61,023 bases of DNA, taken from NCBI GenBank assembly GCA_937928405.1, contig CALFWZ010000005.1, forward strand, positions 1-61,023, in the 5' to 3' direction. Source of the DNA: an uncultured Saprospiraceae bacterium (GTDB taxonomy: Bacteria; Bacteroidota; Bacteroidia; Chitinophagales; Saprospiraceae). Below, piece by piece: positions 7,417 through 17,095 of the stretch (position 1 is the stretch's first letter; each line of letters starts with the position of its first letter). The notes beneath the pieces are model-generated. The model saw only the letters and a list, made by a program, of their open reading frames with translations, did not search any database and was not told the origin of the DNA. Position numbers and translations under genes: made by a program.

Positions 7417-8472
7417 TTGGAAGAACAAGGAATTACACTGAAAGATCTTATTGTAAAGATCCAGGAATATTTTTGGGAAGTTATTCGCTATTGGAAGTGG
7501 GTGCTGGTCATTACCATACCCTTTGTTATTTTTTTTATCTACAAAGCTTTTAGTACCCCTCCTACTTATTTGGCAGAATTGACGTTTATGGTTAATGAAG
7601 ATGATGGGAATGCGTTAGGTGGAATGAGTGCTATCTTGGGGCAATTTGGATTTGGAGGAGTAGGAGGTGGAAAAAATAATTTAGATAAAATTTTAGAATT
7701 AGCTAAGTCAAGAAGAATCGTTCAAGAAGTATTGTTTGAAAAAATTTCTTTAAATAACAAAGAAGATTATATAGCCAACCATCTTATTGATACCTATGAT
7801 TTTCACGAAGAGTGGGCAGAAGATACGACAGGACTGGATGGGTTTAGATTTGACCATGATAGTTTGCCGGCCTTTAGTAGATCTGGCAAAAGGGCACTGA
7901 AAATAATGTATGGAAAACTTATAGGCTCAAAAGATATAGAAGGTTTATATAAAACGGGGTATGATGAAGTGACCGGAATAATGCGATTACATGTCAAGAC
8001 TATAAACGAAAGCTTATCTATTCAAACAACTAAATTACTCTATGGGAGATTGTCAAAATTTTATGTAACTAAAACAGTTGAAAAACAGCAACAAACCTAT
8101 AACGTAATGAAAAATAAAGTAGATTCTCTGAGAATTTTGATGCTCCAAAAGGAGAGTGCTTTAGCGGTTTTCAAAGATTCTAATCTTGGCTTGTATACTA
8201 AAAAAGCTCAGCTTCAGGAATCCAGACTAATGAGAGATATCAGACTCTATAACGAGATGTACCTGGTGTCATTGAAAAATTTTGAAATTGCAGATTTTTC
8301 TTTAAGAAATGAAACGCCTTTTATTCAGCTGATTGATGAACCAATAATTCCGCTTAAACCTGATGTAGAATCAAAACTAAGATCTTTGATATTAGGTTTG
8401 TTTTTAGGCGTATTTATAGCCGTCTTACTGATTATAACCAGAAAAACATACTACGATGTCATGGGTGCTTAA
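7417..8472 (+). CDS. Wzz/GumC-type chain-length determinant (no kinase domain)
   Basis: Inner-membrane co-polymerase of 351 residues that sets polymer length with Wzy and contacts the exporter. Two membrane helices frame it: VLVITIPFVIFFIYKAF near residue 30 and LRSLILGLFLGVFIAVLLII near 325. Between them lie the Wzz N-domain, a Gly-rich stretch (FGFGGVGGGKNN) and helical segments (about 205-275). The C-terminal tyrosine-kinase domain of Wzc-type proteins is absent, and no separate BY-kinase is in the window. Start is TTG at 7417, 21 bases after the exporter gene. Confidence 0.8.
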   Translation: MEEQGITLKDLIVKIQEYFWEVIRYWKWVLVITIPFVIFFIYKAFSTPPTYLAELTFMVNEDDGNALGGMSAILGQFGFGGVGGGKNNLDKILELAKSRRIVQEVLFEKISLNNKEDYIANHLIDTYDFHEEWAEDTTGLDGFRFDHDSLPAFSRSGKRALKIMYGKLIGSKDIEGLYKTGYDEVTGIMRLHVKTINESLSIQTTKLLYGRLSKFYVTKTVEKQQQTYNVMKNKVDSLRILMLQKESALAVFKDSNLGLYTKKAQLQESRLMRDIRLYNEMYLVSLKNFEIADFSLRNETPFIQLIDEPIIPLKPDVESKLRSLILGLFLGVFIAVLLIITRKTYYDVMGA

Positions 8473-8487
8473 TTTCAGTTGTATTGT

Positions 8488-9096
8488 ATGGTGATTTTTC
8501 GAGTAATTATTATCATTATGGCAATCCTAGCTGAACCTTTTCTGAAAATTTTTTCTAGGTTTGTTTCTTTTGCATTTAATCTAAATGGAAATTTAGCAAC
8601 CGCAATATTTAGAGGAAAAATATATGGCTTGTATTGGAATTGTAAAGACTTGAAAATAGAAGAGAACACGTTATTCGTGTATCCTCGTAATATTTTTTTA
8701 TCGGATCATGTAAAGATTTATAATGGCGTACAGATTAGTGCATATAAAGATACAAAGGTTGAAATTGGCGAGCGAAGTCACATTGCAAAGGATTCAATAA
8801 TTTCTGGATTTGCAGGGGTGAAGATAGGATCAAATTGTGCTATTTCGTCAGGAGTGAGAATGTATACGATCAGCAATGATATAAAAGATGTAGATGACCT
8901 AATTATTAACCAACGGTTATTTGGTACGATCCATATTGCTGACAATGTATTAATTGGCGCTGGTACGATTATTTTTCCAGGAGTAGAAATCGGCGAAAAC
9001 AGCGTAATAGCTGCTGGATCAGTGGTCAATAAAAACGTTGGAGCTAATGAAATTGTGGGCGGAAGCCCCATCCGGTTATTAAAAAAACGCACCTGA
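8488..9096 (+). CDS. left-handed beta-helix (hexapeptide) acyltransferase
   Basis: Probable O-acetyltransferase acting on the polysaccharide or a sugar precursor. After a hydrophobic N-terminus, hexapeptide repeats run from about residue 65 to 195 (VEIGERSHIAKDSIISG, VKIGSNCAISSG, VLIGAGTIIFPGVEIGENSVIAAGSVV), ending with the IVGGSPIRLL motif usual in the maltose/WcaF-type acetyltransferases. The ATG at 8488 is chosen over a TTG nine bases upstream. Substrate cannot be told from sequence. Confidence 0.75.
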   Translation: MVIFRVIIIIMAILAEPFLKIFSRFVSFAFNLNGNLATAIFRGKIYGLYWNCKDLKIEENTLFVYPRNIFLSDHVKIYNGVQISAYKDTKVEIGERSHIAKDSIISGFAGVKIGSNCAISSGVRMYTISNDIKDVDDLIINQRLFGTIHIADNVLIGAGTIIFPGVEIGENSVIAAGSVVNKNVGANEIVGGSPIRLLKKRT

Positions 9097-9100
9097 TTTT

Positions 9101-10420
9101 ATGGTAAGCTTGTTTAGGAGATTAGTCAATAAGTTTGACTTTGAATTGTTGAAGGGAGGAAGCGTTGCACTATTTTTGAAGATAGGAGGAACCATATTAC
9201 TTTATTTTCTTACCATCCTGATTACGAATAGTAAAGGAGCTGCTGTTTACGGGAATTTTGCGTTTTTTATAACAACGACCAAAGTGCTGAGTATCTTGAT
9301 ATTATTTGGTGCCGATACAGCCAGTCTTAGAGTAATTGCGAGGAATATAAAAAATCTAGGAGGAGCGGAGGTTGTGGAAGTACTGAAAAAAAGTTATTTA
9401 ATTGTATTTGGAACTGGATTGTTGATGCTTTTAGCAATCTTACTACTACAATCAAAGATACAGTCTACTTTTGGATTTGAATCTTATTATCTGTATTACT
9501 TACTATTCGCTTCAGTTTGTTTTGGGATTGTAAAATTAAATGCTCAGTTCTTTCGAGGAGCAAAAAAAATTGCTGCTTACGGAATTATTGAATTTATCTC
9601 TATTTCATTTTTTTGTTTACTCGGTGTAGGGTTTTATTTACTCTTTTACGACAATTTTAGAATCAAGCAATTAATTATTATTTATTCTCTCAGTGTGCTC
9701 ATCACTGCATTGGTAAGTGGTACGATATGGATAAAGTCTTCTAAAATAAAACTAAAAGAAGTAGTTAACTCTTTAGTGGGTACTAAAGCTAAAGAACTCT
9801 CTAGTTTTTTTTGGTTTTCGTTTTCGTTTTTATTAGCTACTTCTGTTTCCATGTTTTCCTTTTGGTTAGCTCAATTTTTACTAAAATGGTATCATGGTGC
9901 AGCAGAGGTTGGAATATATGATATTGCTTCGAGGCTATGTATGTTTATTACCTTACCTCTTTTTGCCGTGACGGCTATAATAGCGCCTAAACTATCCGAG
10001 AATTATGCAAAAGGAGATATGGTCAAATTTAACAATGTTGTTCGTCAAGGAACATTAATTTCAGTGCTGTTGGGTAGTCCAGTAGCCATTGTTCTTTTCT
10101 TATTTCCTGAATTTGCCTTATCGATATTCGGAGAAGATTTTATTTCCGGTGCCATAGCCTTAAAGGTGTTGATCATCGGCTATTTTGTAAACATGGCTTC
10201 CGGACCACTAAGTATTGCTTTACAAATGTCTAAACATGAAAAAGTTTTTAGAAACATTGTGTTAATTTCAGCTTTTTGTTCAACAATTACAGGATTGCTA
10301 CTCATACCAACTTATAATATCCTAGGTGCTGTCCTAGCTTATGTTTGTTTTGTAAGTGTCGGAAGCTTCTTGAATATATTGATGTATTGGAAGCTATTTA
10401 GGCGGAATAGTTTATCGTGA
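9101..10420 (+). CDS. Wzx-type oligosaccharide flippase (MOP superfamily)
   Basis: A 439-residue membrane protein with about twelve hydrophobic segments spread over its length, starting with GGSVALFLKIGGTILLYFLTI. Proteins of this type move undecaprenyl-linked repeat units across the inner membrane. It lies between the acyltransferase (4 bases) and the polymerase candidate (4 bases), the usual place for Wzx. A second, sequence-distinct flippase is at 39041, so the window may serve two glycans or two stages. Confidence 0.82.
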   Translation: MVSLFRRLVNKFDFELLKGGSVALFLKIGGTILLYFLTILITNSKGAAVYGNFAFFITTTKVLSILILFGADTASLRVIARNIKNLGGAEVVEVLKKSYLIVFGTGLLMLLAILLLQSKIQSTFGFESYYLYYLLFASVCFGIVKLNAQFFRGAKKIAAYGIIEFISISFFCLLGVGFYLLFYDNFRIKQLIIIYSLSVLITALVSGTIWIKSSKIKLKEVVNSLVGTKAKELSSFFWFSFSFLLATSVSMFSFWLAQFLLKWYHGAAEVGIYDIASRLCMFITLPLFAVTAIIAPKLSENYAKGDMVKFNNVVRQGTLISVLLGSPVAIVLFLFPEFALSIFGEDFISGAIALKVLIIGYFVNMASGPLSIALQMSKHEKVFRNIVLISAFCSTITGLLLIPTYNILGAVLAYVCFVSVGSFLNILMYWKLFRRNSLS

Positions 10421-10424
10421 AAGA

Positions 10425-11921
10425 ATGTCCTTGATACCAGTCACCTCAAAAAAAGACCAATTACAAATCAACCTGTTTTCAGGATTGATTGTTTGTTCGT
10501 TTTTTTTACTCTTGTACACGCTAATTGAAGCTGGGTTTTTAGCTACGGTTTTGATTGCTTTGACTATTTTTCCTTCTTTAGTAATATTGTATTTTTTGCT
10601 AAAGCCGGTAAAGGAATTTGAGACTATTGATTTTTTTCAGCCGATTATCTTCCTGTTTATAAATATTTTGCTGGGAGTAACGTTGAGAACCATGTGGATT
10701 GTTTTTTCTACTTCTAGCAAGGTAGAAGATCTATTTACATTTGGTCATCCACATAGTTACTTCATCTTTGGAGCAACACTTATAAATATTGGTATTGTAA
10801 GTTTTATTATTGGTTATCGGGTAAAGGTCCGACGGGCCTTGATTATTGAAAATAAATTACTTAAAAGGGATAACTGGAATAGCATAAGTGTTTATGTGGT
10901 GTGTGTTATATTAATGATCATGTCCTCTTATGGAATTTATATTTTTTTACAAGAATTTGGAGTAGAAGAACTGGTCGTTGAGAATCTTTCTAAAAAACGC
11001 TTGAAAAAAATTAAGGGGACAAAAGTGCTCTCCGCCCAAATGTATCAGAGATGGTTGGCTTCTCAAGGAATTACTGCATTTATTATTTTTTTTAATTTCT
11101 TTCTTTACAAGAAGAAGCGTTTTTTTAGCTTAAGTGGGCTCTTATTGCTCATCATGTTTTTGCAAACACTTTTGTTTCCTTTTATTACCAATACTAGGAT
11201 CGGTATTATTGCAGCATTTTTGTTTGTTGGAATTATTTGGCATTATCACCGTGGCTTAAATGTAAAAATTGTTGGCTTAGCAGGGTCGATAGGAACGTTG
11301 ATTGTACTCATTACTTCTTCGTTCAGGCATGCGTTTGGAGGAGCCAAAAACTTTACTGAGGCATTCTTGCTAATTGATTTTAGCTACTTTATTGACATTT
11401 TTATCGCCAACCGAAATTTACTTGGAATTGCAAAAACGGGACTGATAACGAGTAATATTCCTTCTCCACTTAATTACAAATACGGAGAAACAATGCTACT
11501 CTGGATTTATGCACCCATCCCAAGATCCATATGGCCAGGGAAACCGATTATCGGGGTAGGAGCAGAGCCAGCGATGAAAGAGATATTTCATATTCCTAGT
11601 AATGTATACTCCGGAATCCCTCCGGGAATCATTGCGGAGTATTACTGGAATTTTGGAATCTTTGGAGTAATTATAGGAATGTTTTTGTTAGGGCTTTTAC
11701 TAAAATGGTTATACAAATCGCTATTACCTTATATGGTTTTGAAAAATAAAAATGCGATTGTCCTATATATTTATATAGCTTATTCAATTGGATTTGTTCT
11801 GCCAGCAACTTCTTTTTCTCCTTCGGTACTTAGCTTATTGATGGGAATGATTCCAATACTAATTTCCTTGTTTATTATTAATATCCAAGGAAAGAAGCTC
11901 TTTAAAGAAGAAAAAATTTAA
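10425..11921 (+). CDS. Wzy-like polysaccharide polymerase
   Basis: A 498-residue protein with many membrane helices and a large loop near residues 330-400 (GETMLLWIYAPIPRSIWPGKPIIGVG, PSNVYSGIPPGIIAEYYWNFG), the pattern of O-antigen/capsule polymerases of the oligosaccharide repeat unit polymerase group. These are poorly conserved in sequence, so the call rests on topology, the PxPRSxWPxKP loop motif and position next to wzx. It is the only polymerase candidate in the window. Confidence 0.75.
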   Translation: MSLIPVTSKKDQLQINLFSGLIVCSFFLLLYTLIEAGFLATVLIALTIFPSLVILYFLLKPVKEFETIDFFQPIIFLFINILLGVTLRTMWIVFSTSSKVEDLFTFGHPHSYFIFGATLINIGIVSFIIGYRVKVRRALIIENKLLKRDNWNSISVYVVCVILMIMSSYGIYIFLQEFGVEELVVENLSKKRLKKIKGTKVLSAQMYQRWLASQGITAFIIFFNFFLYKKKRFFSLSGLLLLIMFLQTLLFPFITNTRIGIIAAFLFVGIIWHYHRGLNVKIVGLAGSIGTLIVLITSSFRHAFGGAKNFTEAFLLIDFSYFIDIFIANRNLLGIAKTGLITSNIPSPLNYKYGETMLLWIYAPIPRSIWPGKPIIGVGAEPAMKEIFHIPSNVYSGIPPGIIAEYYWNFGIFGVIIGMFLLGLLLKWLYKSLLPYMVLKNKNAIVLYIYIAYSIGFVLPATSFSPSVLSLLMGMIPILISLFIINIQGKKLFKEEKI

Positions 11922-11960
11922 GATTGACTAACGATTTTTTTAATTAACATTATTTATATT

Positions 11961-13004
11961 ATGATTTTAATTGATGCATTGCAGATAAAGAGTGGTGGCG
12001 GATATGGATTGCTTGTCAGTTTGGTAAATGGATTGATAAAGCAGCAAAAGGAATACGTTGTTTTACTTAATGACAGTACTCGGAAAGCTAACATAGAAGG
12101 AGTTATTATCGAAGAGAATTCTTCAGCTTCTAAAAGAGGTAGTATATTGAAAAAGTATGTAAAAAAATATAATCCTACCAGTTTAATAACATTCAATTTT
12201 CCTCCTCCGTTCAGACCCGACTGTAAGGTTATTACAGATTTTCAGAATCTTCATCTCGCAAAAAGCTCTGACACCGAAAAATTTACTTTGAAAGAGCGGT
12301 TTAAAGTCTTTTTGAAAAGAAAATATCTTAGGCTGAATTTATCTAATACTGATTATTATGTCTTTCCATCGGACTTTGTCATGAAGAGTTTTAAAGGAAC
12401 GTTTAACGTTAGTGATGACATATGTTTTGTACTCCCGCATTTTGATGAAAAAACGCTAAGTGATATAAAGGAAGAAGCTAAGCGATTGTTTACTAAAGAA
12501 AAAAATAGTTTTATTTATGTTAGCTCTCCTTCTGAGCATAAAAACCACATAAATTTACTTAAAGCATGGGAGATTCTCTTACAAAAAGAATACAAACCTG
12601 CTTTAGCACTTAGCTTGCCTACCGATGATGTTAGATCAACCTCGCTTTTAGAATATGCAGAAATGCTGAATAGTAAAGGAGCTAACATCACTAATATAAA
12701 TGATGATAAAGGGGTATTGCCCTACAAAGAAGTGCTTTTTAATACTTACAAACGTGAGTATACTATATTCCCTTCTTTAAATGAGACTTTTGGATTTGGA
12801 CTGGTTGAAGGTGCCTTTTTTGATAATAAAATCTTGGCAAGTCAGAAACCATTTGTGAATTTTGTAGCAAAACCTTCGCTATTTTTTGATCCATACAATC
12901 CAGAGGATATTGCAAACGCTGTTATTATGGCTTTAAATGGAAATCTGAAAGATACGGAACTTGTTTTTCGTAACAGAATAGATGATATAATTGCTTTAGC
13001 GTAA
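11961..13004 (+). CDS. glycosyltransferase, GT-B fold (GT4-like)
   Basis: A 347-residue protein. The N-terminal half is a GT-B acceptor domain (LIDALQIKSGGGYGLLVSLVNGL); the C-terminal half carries FIYVSSPSEHKNHINLLKAW and the nucleotide-sugar-binding motif FPSLNETFGFGLVEGAFF near residue 270, with the E-x7-E-like arrangement of GT4 enzymes. It would add one sugar to the lipid-linked unit on the cytoplasmic face. Donor and acceptor are unknown. Confidence 0.78.
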   Translation: MILIDALQIKSGGGYGLLVSLVNGLIKQQKEYVVLLNDSTRKANIEGVIIEENSSASKRGSILKKYVKKYNPTSLITFNFPPPFRPDCKVITDFQNLHLAKSSDTEKFTLKERFKVFLKRKYLRLNLSNTDYYVFPSDFVMKSFKGTFNVSDDICFVLPHFDEKTLSDIKEEAKRLFTKEKNSFIYVSSPSEHKNHINLLKAWEILLQKEYKPALALSLPTDDVRSTSLLEYAEMLNSKGANITNINDDKGVLPYKEVLFNTYKREYTIFPSLNETFGFGLVEGAFFDNKILASQKPFVNFVAKPSLFFDPYNPEDIANAVIMALNGNLKDTELVFRNRIDDIIALA

Positions 13005-13045
13005 AAAGTAACGGCTCTAATAATATAGAACTTTAAAAAAGAATA

Positions 13046-13840
13046 GTGAATAGAATTAAAGAAATAATCTTAGTAAGATATGTAAGTGTGTTTCATTATG
13101 TAATGTGGAACATTTTGAAGAAGAGATTAAATAATGTCTTAGTGGCAGAATTTCCTAAATCTGGGGGTTCATGGTTTTGTAAAATGTTAGCGGATGCGAC
13201 AGGATTACCACAGCCTAGCAATTATGAATTGCCTAAAATTCAAACTTCTATTTTGCATGGTGTATTTTTCAATGAAAAAAAATTAGGAAAAACAATTTGC
13301 ATTGTAAGAGATGGAAGAGATGTAATGGTTTCTGCTTATTTTTTCTTTCTTTTTAAAAATGATAAAAACATTGGATTTAGTATCGACAAAAGAAGAAAGC
13401 AAATGCCTTTTGATGACTATGATAACGTAGAAAAAAACCTGCCAGCATTTATTGAGTACATGTTTAATGATTATACTGTCAGAAATAAAAAAATGAACTG
13501 GGTGAACTTTAATGATTCTTTCATCAATCAAGAAAATGTAAAAATGATTAAGTATGAAAATCTACTTACTCAGTGTAAAGAAGAAATGATAGGAGCATTA
13601 GATTTTTTAGAATTTCCTGAAAAATCTGAAAAAGAATTAAACGAAATAATTGAAAAATACTCCTTTGAAAAAATGGCAAAAAGAAAAAGAGGGGAAGAAA
13701 ATAACAGAAGCTTTATGCGTAAAGGTATCGCAGGGGATTGGAAAAATAAATTTTCTAAAGAAGCTTGCGTAGTTTTTGATAAATATGCGGGGGATATGCT
13801 AATTAAATTAGGATATGAAACTGATCATAATTGGTATTAA
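13046..13840 (+). CDS. sulfotransferase (PAPS-dependent), Sulfotransfer_1 type
   Basis: A 264-residue cytosolic-type sulfotransferase. The 5'-phosphosulfate loop is FPKSGGSW (residues 36-43), the 3'-phosphate motif is IVRDGRDVMVSAY (86-98), and the C-terminal RKGIAGDWKNKFS matches the RxGxxGDWKN PAPS-binding signature of the family, so all nucleotide-binding parts are present. It starts with GTG. It would transfer sulfate to a sugar hydroxyl of the polysaccharide or precursor. One of four sulfotransferase-type genes in the window. Confidence 0.85.
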   Translation: MNRIKEIILVRYVSVFHYVMWNILKKRLNNVLVAEFPKSGGSWFCKMLADATGLPQPSNYELPKIQTSILHGVFFNEKKLGKTICIVRDGRDVMVSAYFFFLFKNDKNIGFSIDKRRKQMPFDDYDNVEKNLPAFIEYMFNDYTVRNKKMNWVNFNDSFINQENVKMIKYENLLTQCKEEMIGALDFLEFPEKSEKELNEIIEKYSFEKMAKRKRGEENNRSFMRKGIAGDWKNKFSKEACVVFDKYAGDMLIKLGYETDHNWY

Positions 13841-13886
13841 TGTACAAGTTCTATTTTAGTTATTCAATACTCAAAAAAATTAAATT

Positions 13887-14714
13887 TTGGATTTAAAAAC
13901 AGCACTACAACAAGCTAAAAAAGAGTATCCTTTCCCCGAAGTATTCAGGGAGCAGCGATACGAAAATATAATCAATCATATAGTTAAAAGGATTCCAGCT
14001 GGAGCAAAAGTTTTAGATCTTGGGGCAGGACCCTGTGAAATTCCGGCTATTCTAAGTCTCATGGGCTACAATTGCACCGCATATGATGATTTTATGGATG
14101 AGTGGTTGACAAAAAACAATGGTCGCCAAAAAGTTTTTGACTTTGCAAAGAAAATGAATGTCAGAGTCGAATTGGTCGATTATAAAACAATACCATTTGA
14201 AAAAGGAGAATTTGACCTGTTTATGATGAATGATGTATTAGAACACCTTCATGATTCTCCACGAGACTTACTAAATGATTGCCTCGAAAAAGTACGCGAA
14301 GAAGGATACTTATTTATTACGGTTCCTAGCGTAGTGAATATTAGAAAAAGAATCAGTGTTTTGTTGGGTAAAACTAATTTACCCGACTACGAAACTTATT
14401 ACTGGTATCCTGGAAAATGGAGAGGACCCGTAAGAGAATATACCCGAGGTGACCTTACTCAGATGTGCGAATATCTAAATTTGAATATTGTCGAATTAAA
14501 GGCTACTCATCATATGCTAGAAAGAGTGCCTAATAAATACTTAGGAATCTATAAATTGATAACTAAAATATTTCCAGATTGGAAGGACTCTTGGATTCTA
14601 ATGGCTCAAAAACCAAAAGGATGGAAGCCTAAAAAGACGATTAGTGAAGAAGCGTTTGGAAAGATCATGAAAAAGACTCAAAAAGAGCATCGTAAAAATG
14701 AAAAATTGTTCTAA
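13887..14714 (+). CDS. class I SAM-dependent methyltransferase
   Basis: A 275-residue methyltransferase of the Methyltransf_11/23 type. SAM-binding motif I is VLDLGAGPCEIP near residue 50, and the post-loop motif FDLFMMNDVLEHLHDSPRDLL near 110-130. It sits between a sulfotransferase and the FnlA dehydratase, so sugar O-methylation is the likely task. Start is TTG at 13887, 46 bases after the sulfotransferase. Confidence 0.8.
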   Translation: MDLKTALQQAKKEYPFPEVFREQRYENIINHIVKRIPAGAKVLDLGAGPCEIPAILSLMGYNCTAYDDFMDEWLTKNNGRQKVFDFAKKMNVRVELVDYKTIPFEKGEFDLFMMNDVLEHLHDSPRDLLNDCLEKVREEGYLFITVPSVVNIRKRISVLLGKTNLPDYETYYWYPGKWRGPVREYTRGDLTQMCEYLNLNIVELKATHHMLERVPNKYLGIYKLITKIFPDWKDSWILMAQKPKGWKPKKTISEEAFGKIMKKTQKEHRKNEKLF

Positions 14715-14734
14715 TTAAATAATACTAGAAAATC

Positions 14735-15757
14735 ATGTTTAAAGATAAAATTTTACTTATTACCGGGGGAACCGGTTCATTTGGAAACGCTGTTCTTAAG
14801 CGATTTCTTCATACGGATATCAAGGAAATACGCATCTTTAGTCGAGATGAAAAAAAACAAGATGATATGCGGCGTGATATGCTTAACAATAAGGTTAAGT
14901 TTTTTATTGGAGACGTAAGAGACTATAACAGCATTGCCGAGGCTACTCGTAATGTTGATTATATTTTTCATGCTGCGGCTCTCAAACAAGTACCTTCCTG
15001 CGAGTTTTTCCCAATCGAAGCAGTTAAAACTAATGTGATCGGTGCTGGTAATGTCATGGATGCCGCCATCCGAAATGGTGTTAAAAAAGTAGTCGTTTTA
15101 AGTACTGATAAAGCAGTATACCCCATCAACGCTATGGGGATGAGTAAGGCTATGATGGAAAAAGTGATGATGGCAAAAGCGCGAAACGCTTCCGATACCA
15201 TCCTCTGCGGTACAAGATATGGAAACGTAATGGCCAGTCGTGGATCTGTTATTCCATTGTTTACTTCTCAAATAAAAAATGGTAAACCTATTACTATCAC
15301 AGACCCTAATATGACGCGTTTTATGATGACGCTCGAGGATGCGGTCGATCTAGTATTGTTTGCTTTTCAAAATGCTCAACCAGGAGATATGTTTGTACAA
15401 AAATCTCCAGCAGCTACCATTGATGTTTTAGCTAAAGCATTAAAAGAACTTTATGACGTAGATAATCCAATAAATATTATTGGAACACGACATGGAGAGA
15501 AACTATACGAATCTCTGGTAAATCGAGAGGATATGGTAAAGGCAGAGGATATGGGGAATTATTACCGAATTCCTTCCGACAATCGTGACCTTAATTATGA
15601 AAGATATTTTTCCGAAGGAATCGAAGACGTTTCTAAAATTGAAGATTATCACTCTCATAATACACACCGACTTGACGTAGAAGGCACCAAGCGACTTCTA
15701 TTAAAACTGGATTTTATCAGAGAAGAAACGGGACTCACCGCTGATCACCTTGGATAA
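14735..15757 (+). CDS. fnlA: UDP-GlcNAc 4,6-dehydratase (5-inverting), FnlA/CapE-like
   Basis: First enzyme of UDP-L-FucNAc/UDP-L-QuiNAc synthesis: makes UDP-2-acetamido-2,6-dideoxy-L-arabino-hexos-4-ulose from UDP-GlcNAc. It is a short SDR of 340 residues without the membrane domain of the PglF/CapD type. The NAD-binding motif is TGGTGSFG (10-17); STDKAVYPINAMGMSK (123-138) holds K126 and M134-x3-K138, replacing the usual Tyr-x3-Lys exactly as in CapE. It overlaps the next gene by 8 bases. The pathway continues at 16221 and 18233. Confidence 0.88.
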   Translation: MFKDKILLITGGTGSFGNAVLKRFLHTDIKEIRIFSRDEKKQDDMRRDMLNNKVKFFIGDVRDYNSIAEATRNVDYIFHAAALKQVPSCEFFPIEAVKTNVIGAGNVMDAAIRNGVKKVVVLSTDKAVYPINAMGMSKAMMEKVMMAKARNASDTILCGTRYGNVMASRGSVIPLFTSQIKNGKPITITDPNMTRFMMTLEDAVDLVLFAFQNAQPGDMFVQKSPAATIDVLAKALKELYDVDNPINIIGTRHGEKLYESLVNREDMVKAEDMGNYYRIPSDNRDLNYERYFSEGIEDVSKIEDYHSHNTHRLDVEGTKRLLLKLDFIREETGLTADHLG

Positions 15758-16190
15758 GATATTTTCTTTGGAGCCCAAGCTTATTAAAGGAGGTAAACAC
15801 AATGACCCTCGTGGCGAACTACGTTTTGTCAATGATTGTGATTTGAGTGCGGTAAAAAGATTTTATCGAACCACTCATTTTGATACCACTACTATCCGAG
15901 CCTGGCAAGCACACCAGCGCGAAATGAAGATCTTTCATTGTCTCTCTGGATCTTTTGTGGTGCATTTGATTAAAATTGATGATTGGAATAATCCTTCTGA
16001 AAATTTACAACCAACATCTTTTACTTTATCAGCTACCAACTCGGAAGCACTACTGATTCCACCAGGCTATGCTAACGGATTTAAAGCCTTAACTCCAAAC
16101 TCAGAATTATTGGTTTTTTCTAATCAAACGTTGACGGAAGCTGCGGAAGATGATTTTCGCTTTCCACAAGATATGTGGGTGAAATGGTGA
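15750..16190 (+). CDS. RmlC-like cupin (sugar epimerase-type; cf. CapF C-terminal domain/WbuC)
   Basis: A 146-residue single cupin of the sugar 3,5-epimerase type: DPRGELRFVNDCDL, TIRAWQAHQREMKIFHCLSGSFVVHL with metal-ligand-like His residues, and IPPGYANGFKAL. In S. aureus CapF a cupin is fused to the reductase that acts after CapE; here it is a separate protein between FnlA and the FnlB-like reductase. E. coli clusters with fnlABC likewise carry a small cupin (wbuC). Whether it epimerises C3/C5 or is regulatory is not known. Confidence 0.65.
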   Translation: MDKIFSLEPKLIKGGKHNDPRGELRFVNDCDLSAVKRFYRTTHFDTTTIRAWQAHQREMKIFHCLSGSFVVHLIKIDDWNNPSENLQPTSFTLSATNSEALLIPPGYANGFKALTPNSELLVFSNQTLTEAAEDDFRFPQDMWVKW

Positions 16191-16220
16191 TTTTGTATTT
16201 ATTAAATTTAAATTAGAACT

Positions 16221-17093
16221 ATGAATATTGTTATCTTAGGAGCCTCTGGTCTTATCGGTCATAAGTTATTCGAAAAACTACCAGCGCAATTTGAAAATGT
16301 CTATGGCGTCATGCATCGGACAAAGGAAGAGCTTCAACAATTTGAACTTTTCCAAAATAATCCCAACATTATCTATAACGTAGATGTTCTAGAATTCGAA
16401 AAATTAAAAGGTATTTTAACTGCATTAAAAGCAGATGTTATTCTTAACTGTGTAGGAATCACAAAAAGAAAAGAAGAAATAAATATACCTAGCTTGGCCA
16501 TCGAAACCAACTCTTTATATCCTCATAAATTGGCAGATTGGGCAAAAGAAAATAAGGCAAGAGTCATTCATTTTAGCACAGATTGTGTCTTTGATGGATC
16601 AATTGGTAATTACGATGAAGATAGTCCCACAACCGGAAAAGATGCTTATGGAAAAACGAAGGCAATGGGCGAAATTAGATATGATCATTGCCTGACTATT
16701 CGTTCTTCTTTTATTGGTCAAGAATTATTAGGAAAGACAGAATTATTAGAATGGTTTTTAAACCAAAAAAGTCCAACGATCAAAGGTTTTACTAAAGCTT
16801 TTTACAGCGGAGTATCTACGATTTATATGTGTAGAGTAGTCGCAGACATTATCAAAAATTATCCAGAAATCGGAAACCTGCACACATTAGCAGCCCCAAC
16901 ACCGATTTCAAAATACGACCTACTTTGCTTGGCAAAAGAAGCATATGGTATTGATGTAGAAATTATTCCTGATGATAGTTTTGAAATTATGCCAACCTTA
17001 AACGGAACTAAATTATCTAAAAAAATGAACCTAGAAGTTCCTTCGTGGAAAGAAATGATGCACGAACTGGCTTCTGAAAATAAAAAGTATTAA
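16221..17093 (+). CDS. SDR-family reductase, RmlD/FnlB-like (UDP-L-FucNAc or UDP-L-QuiNAc pathway)
   Basis: A 290-residue NAD(P)-dependent reductase. The Rossmann motif is GASGLIG (7-13), STDCVFDG (119-126) precedes the catalytic Y143-x3-K147 pair in DAYGKTK. Length and motifs resemble RmlD and the single-domain reductases (WbvR/QnlB) rather than two-domain CapF, whose cupin half is the preceding gene. It would reduce the 4-keto sugar made by FnlA. RmlD-like enzymes in this setting lead to L-QuiNAc, CapF-like ones to L-FucNAc; sequence alone does not decide. Confidence 0.78.
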   Translation: MNIVILGASGLIGHKLFEKLPAQFENVYGVMHRTKEELQQFELFQNNPNIIYNVDVLEFEKLKGILTALKADVILNCVGITKRKEEINIPSLAIETNSLYPHKLADWAKENKARVIHFSTDCVFDGSIGNYDEDSPTTGKDAYGKTKAMGEIRYDHCLTIRSSFIGQELLGKTELLEWFLNQKSPTIKGFTKAFYSGVSTIYMCRVVADIIKNYPEIGNLHTLAAPTPISKYDLLCLAKEAYGIDVEIIPDDSFEIMPTLNGTKLSKKMNLEVPSWKEMMHELASENKKY

Positions 17094-17095
17094 TC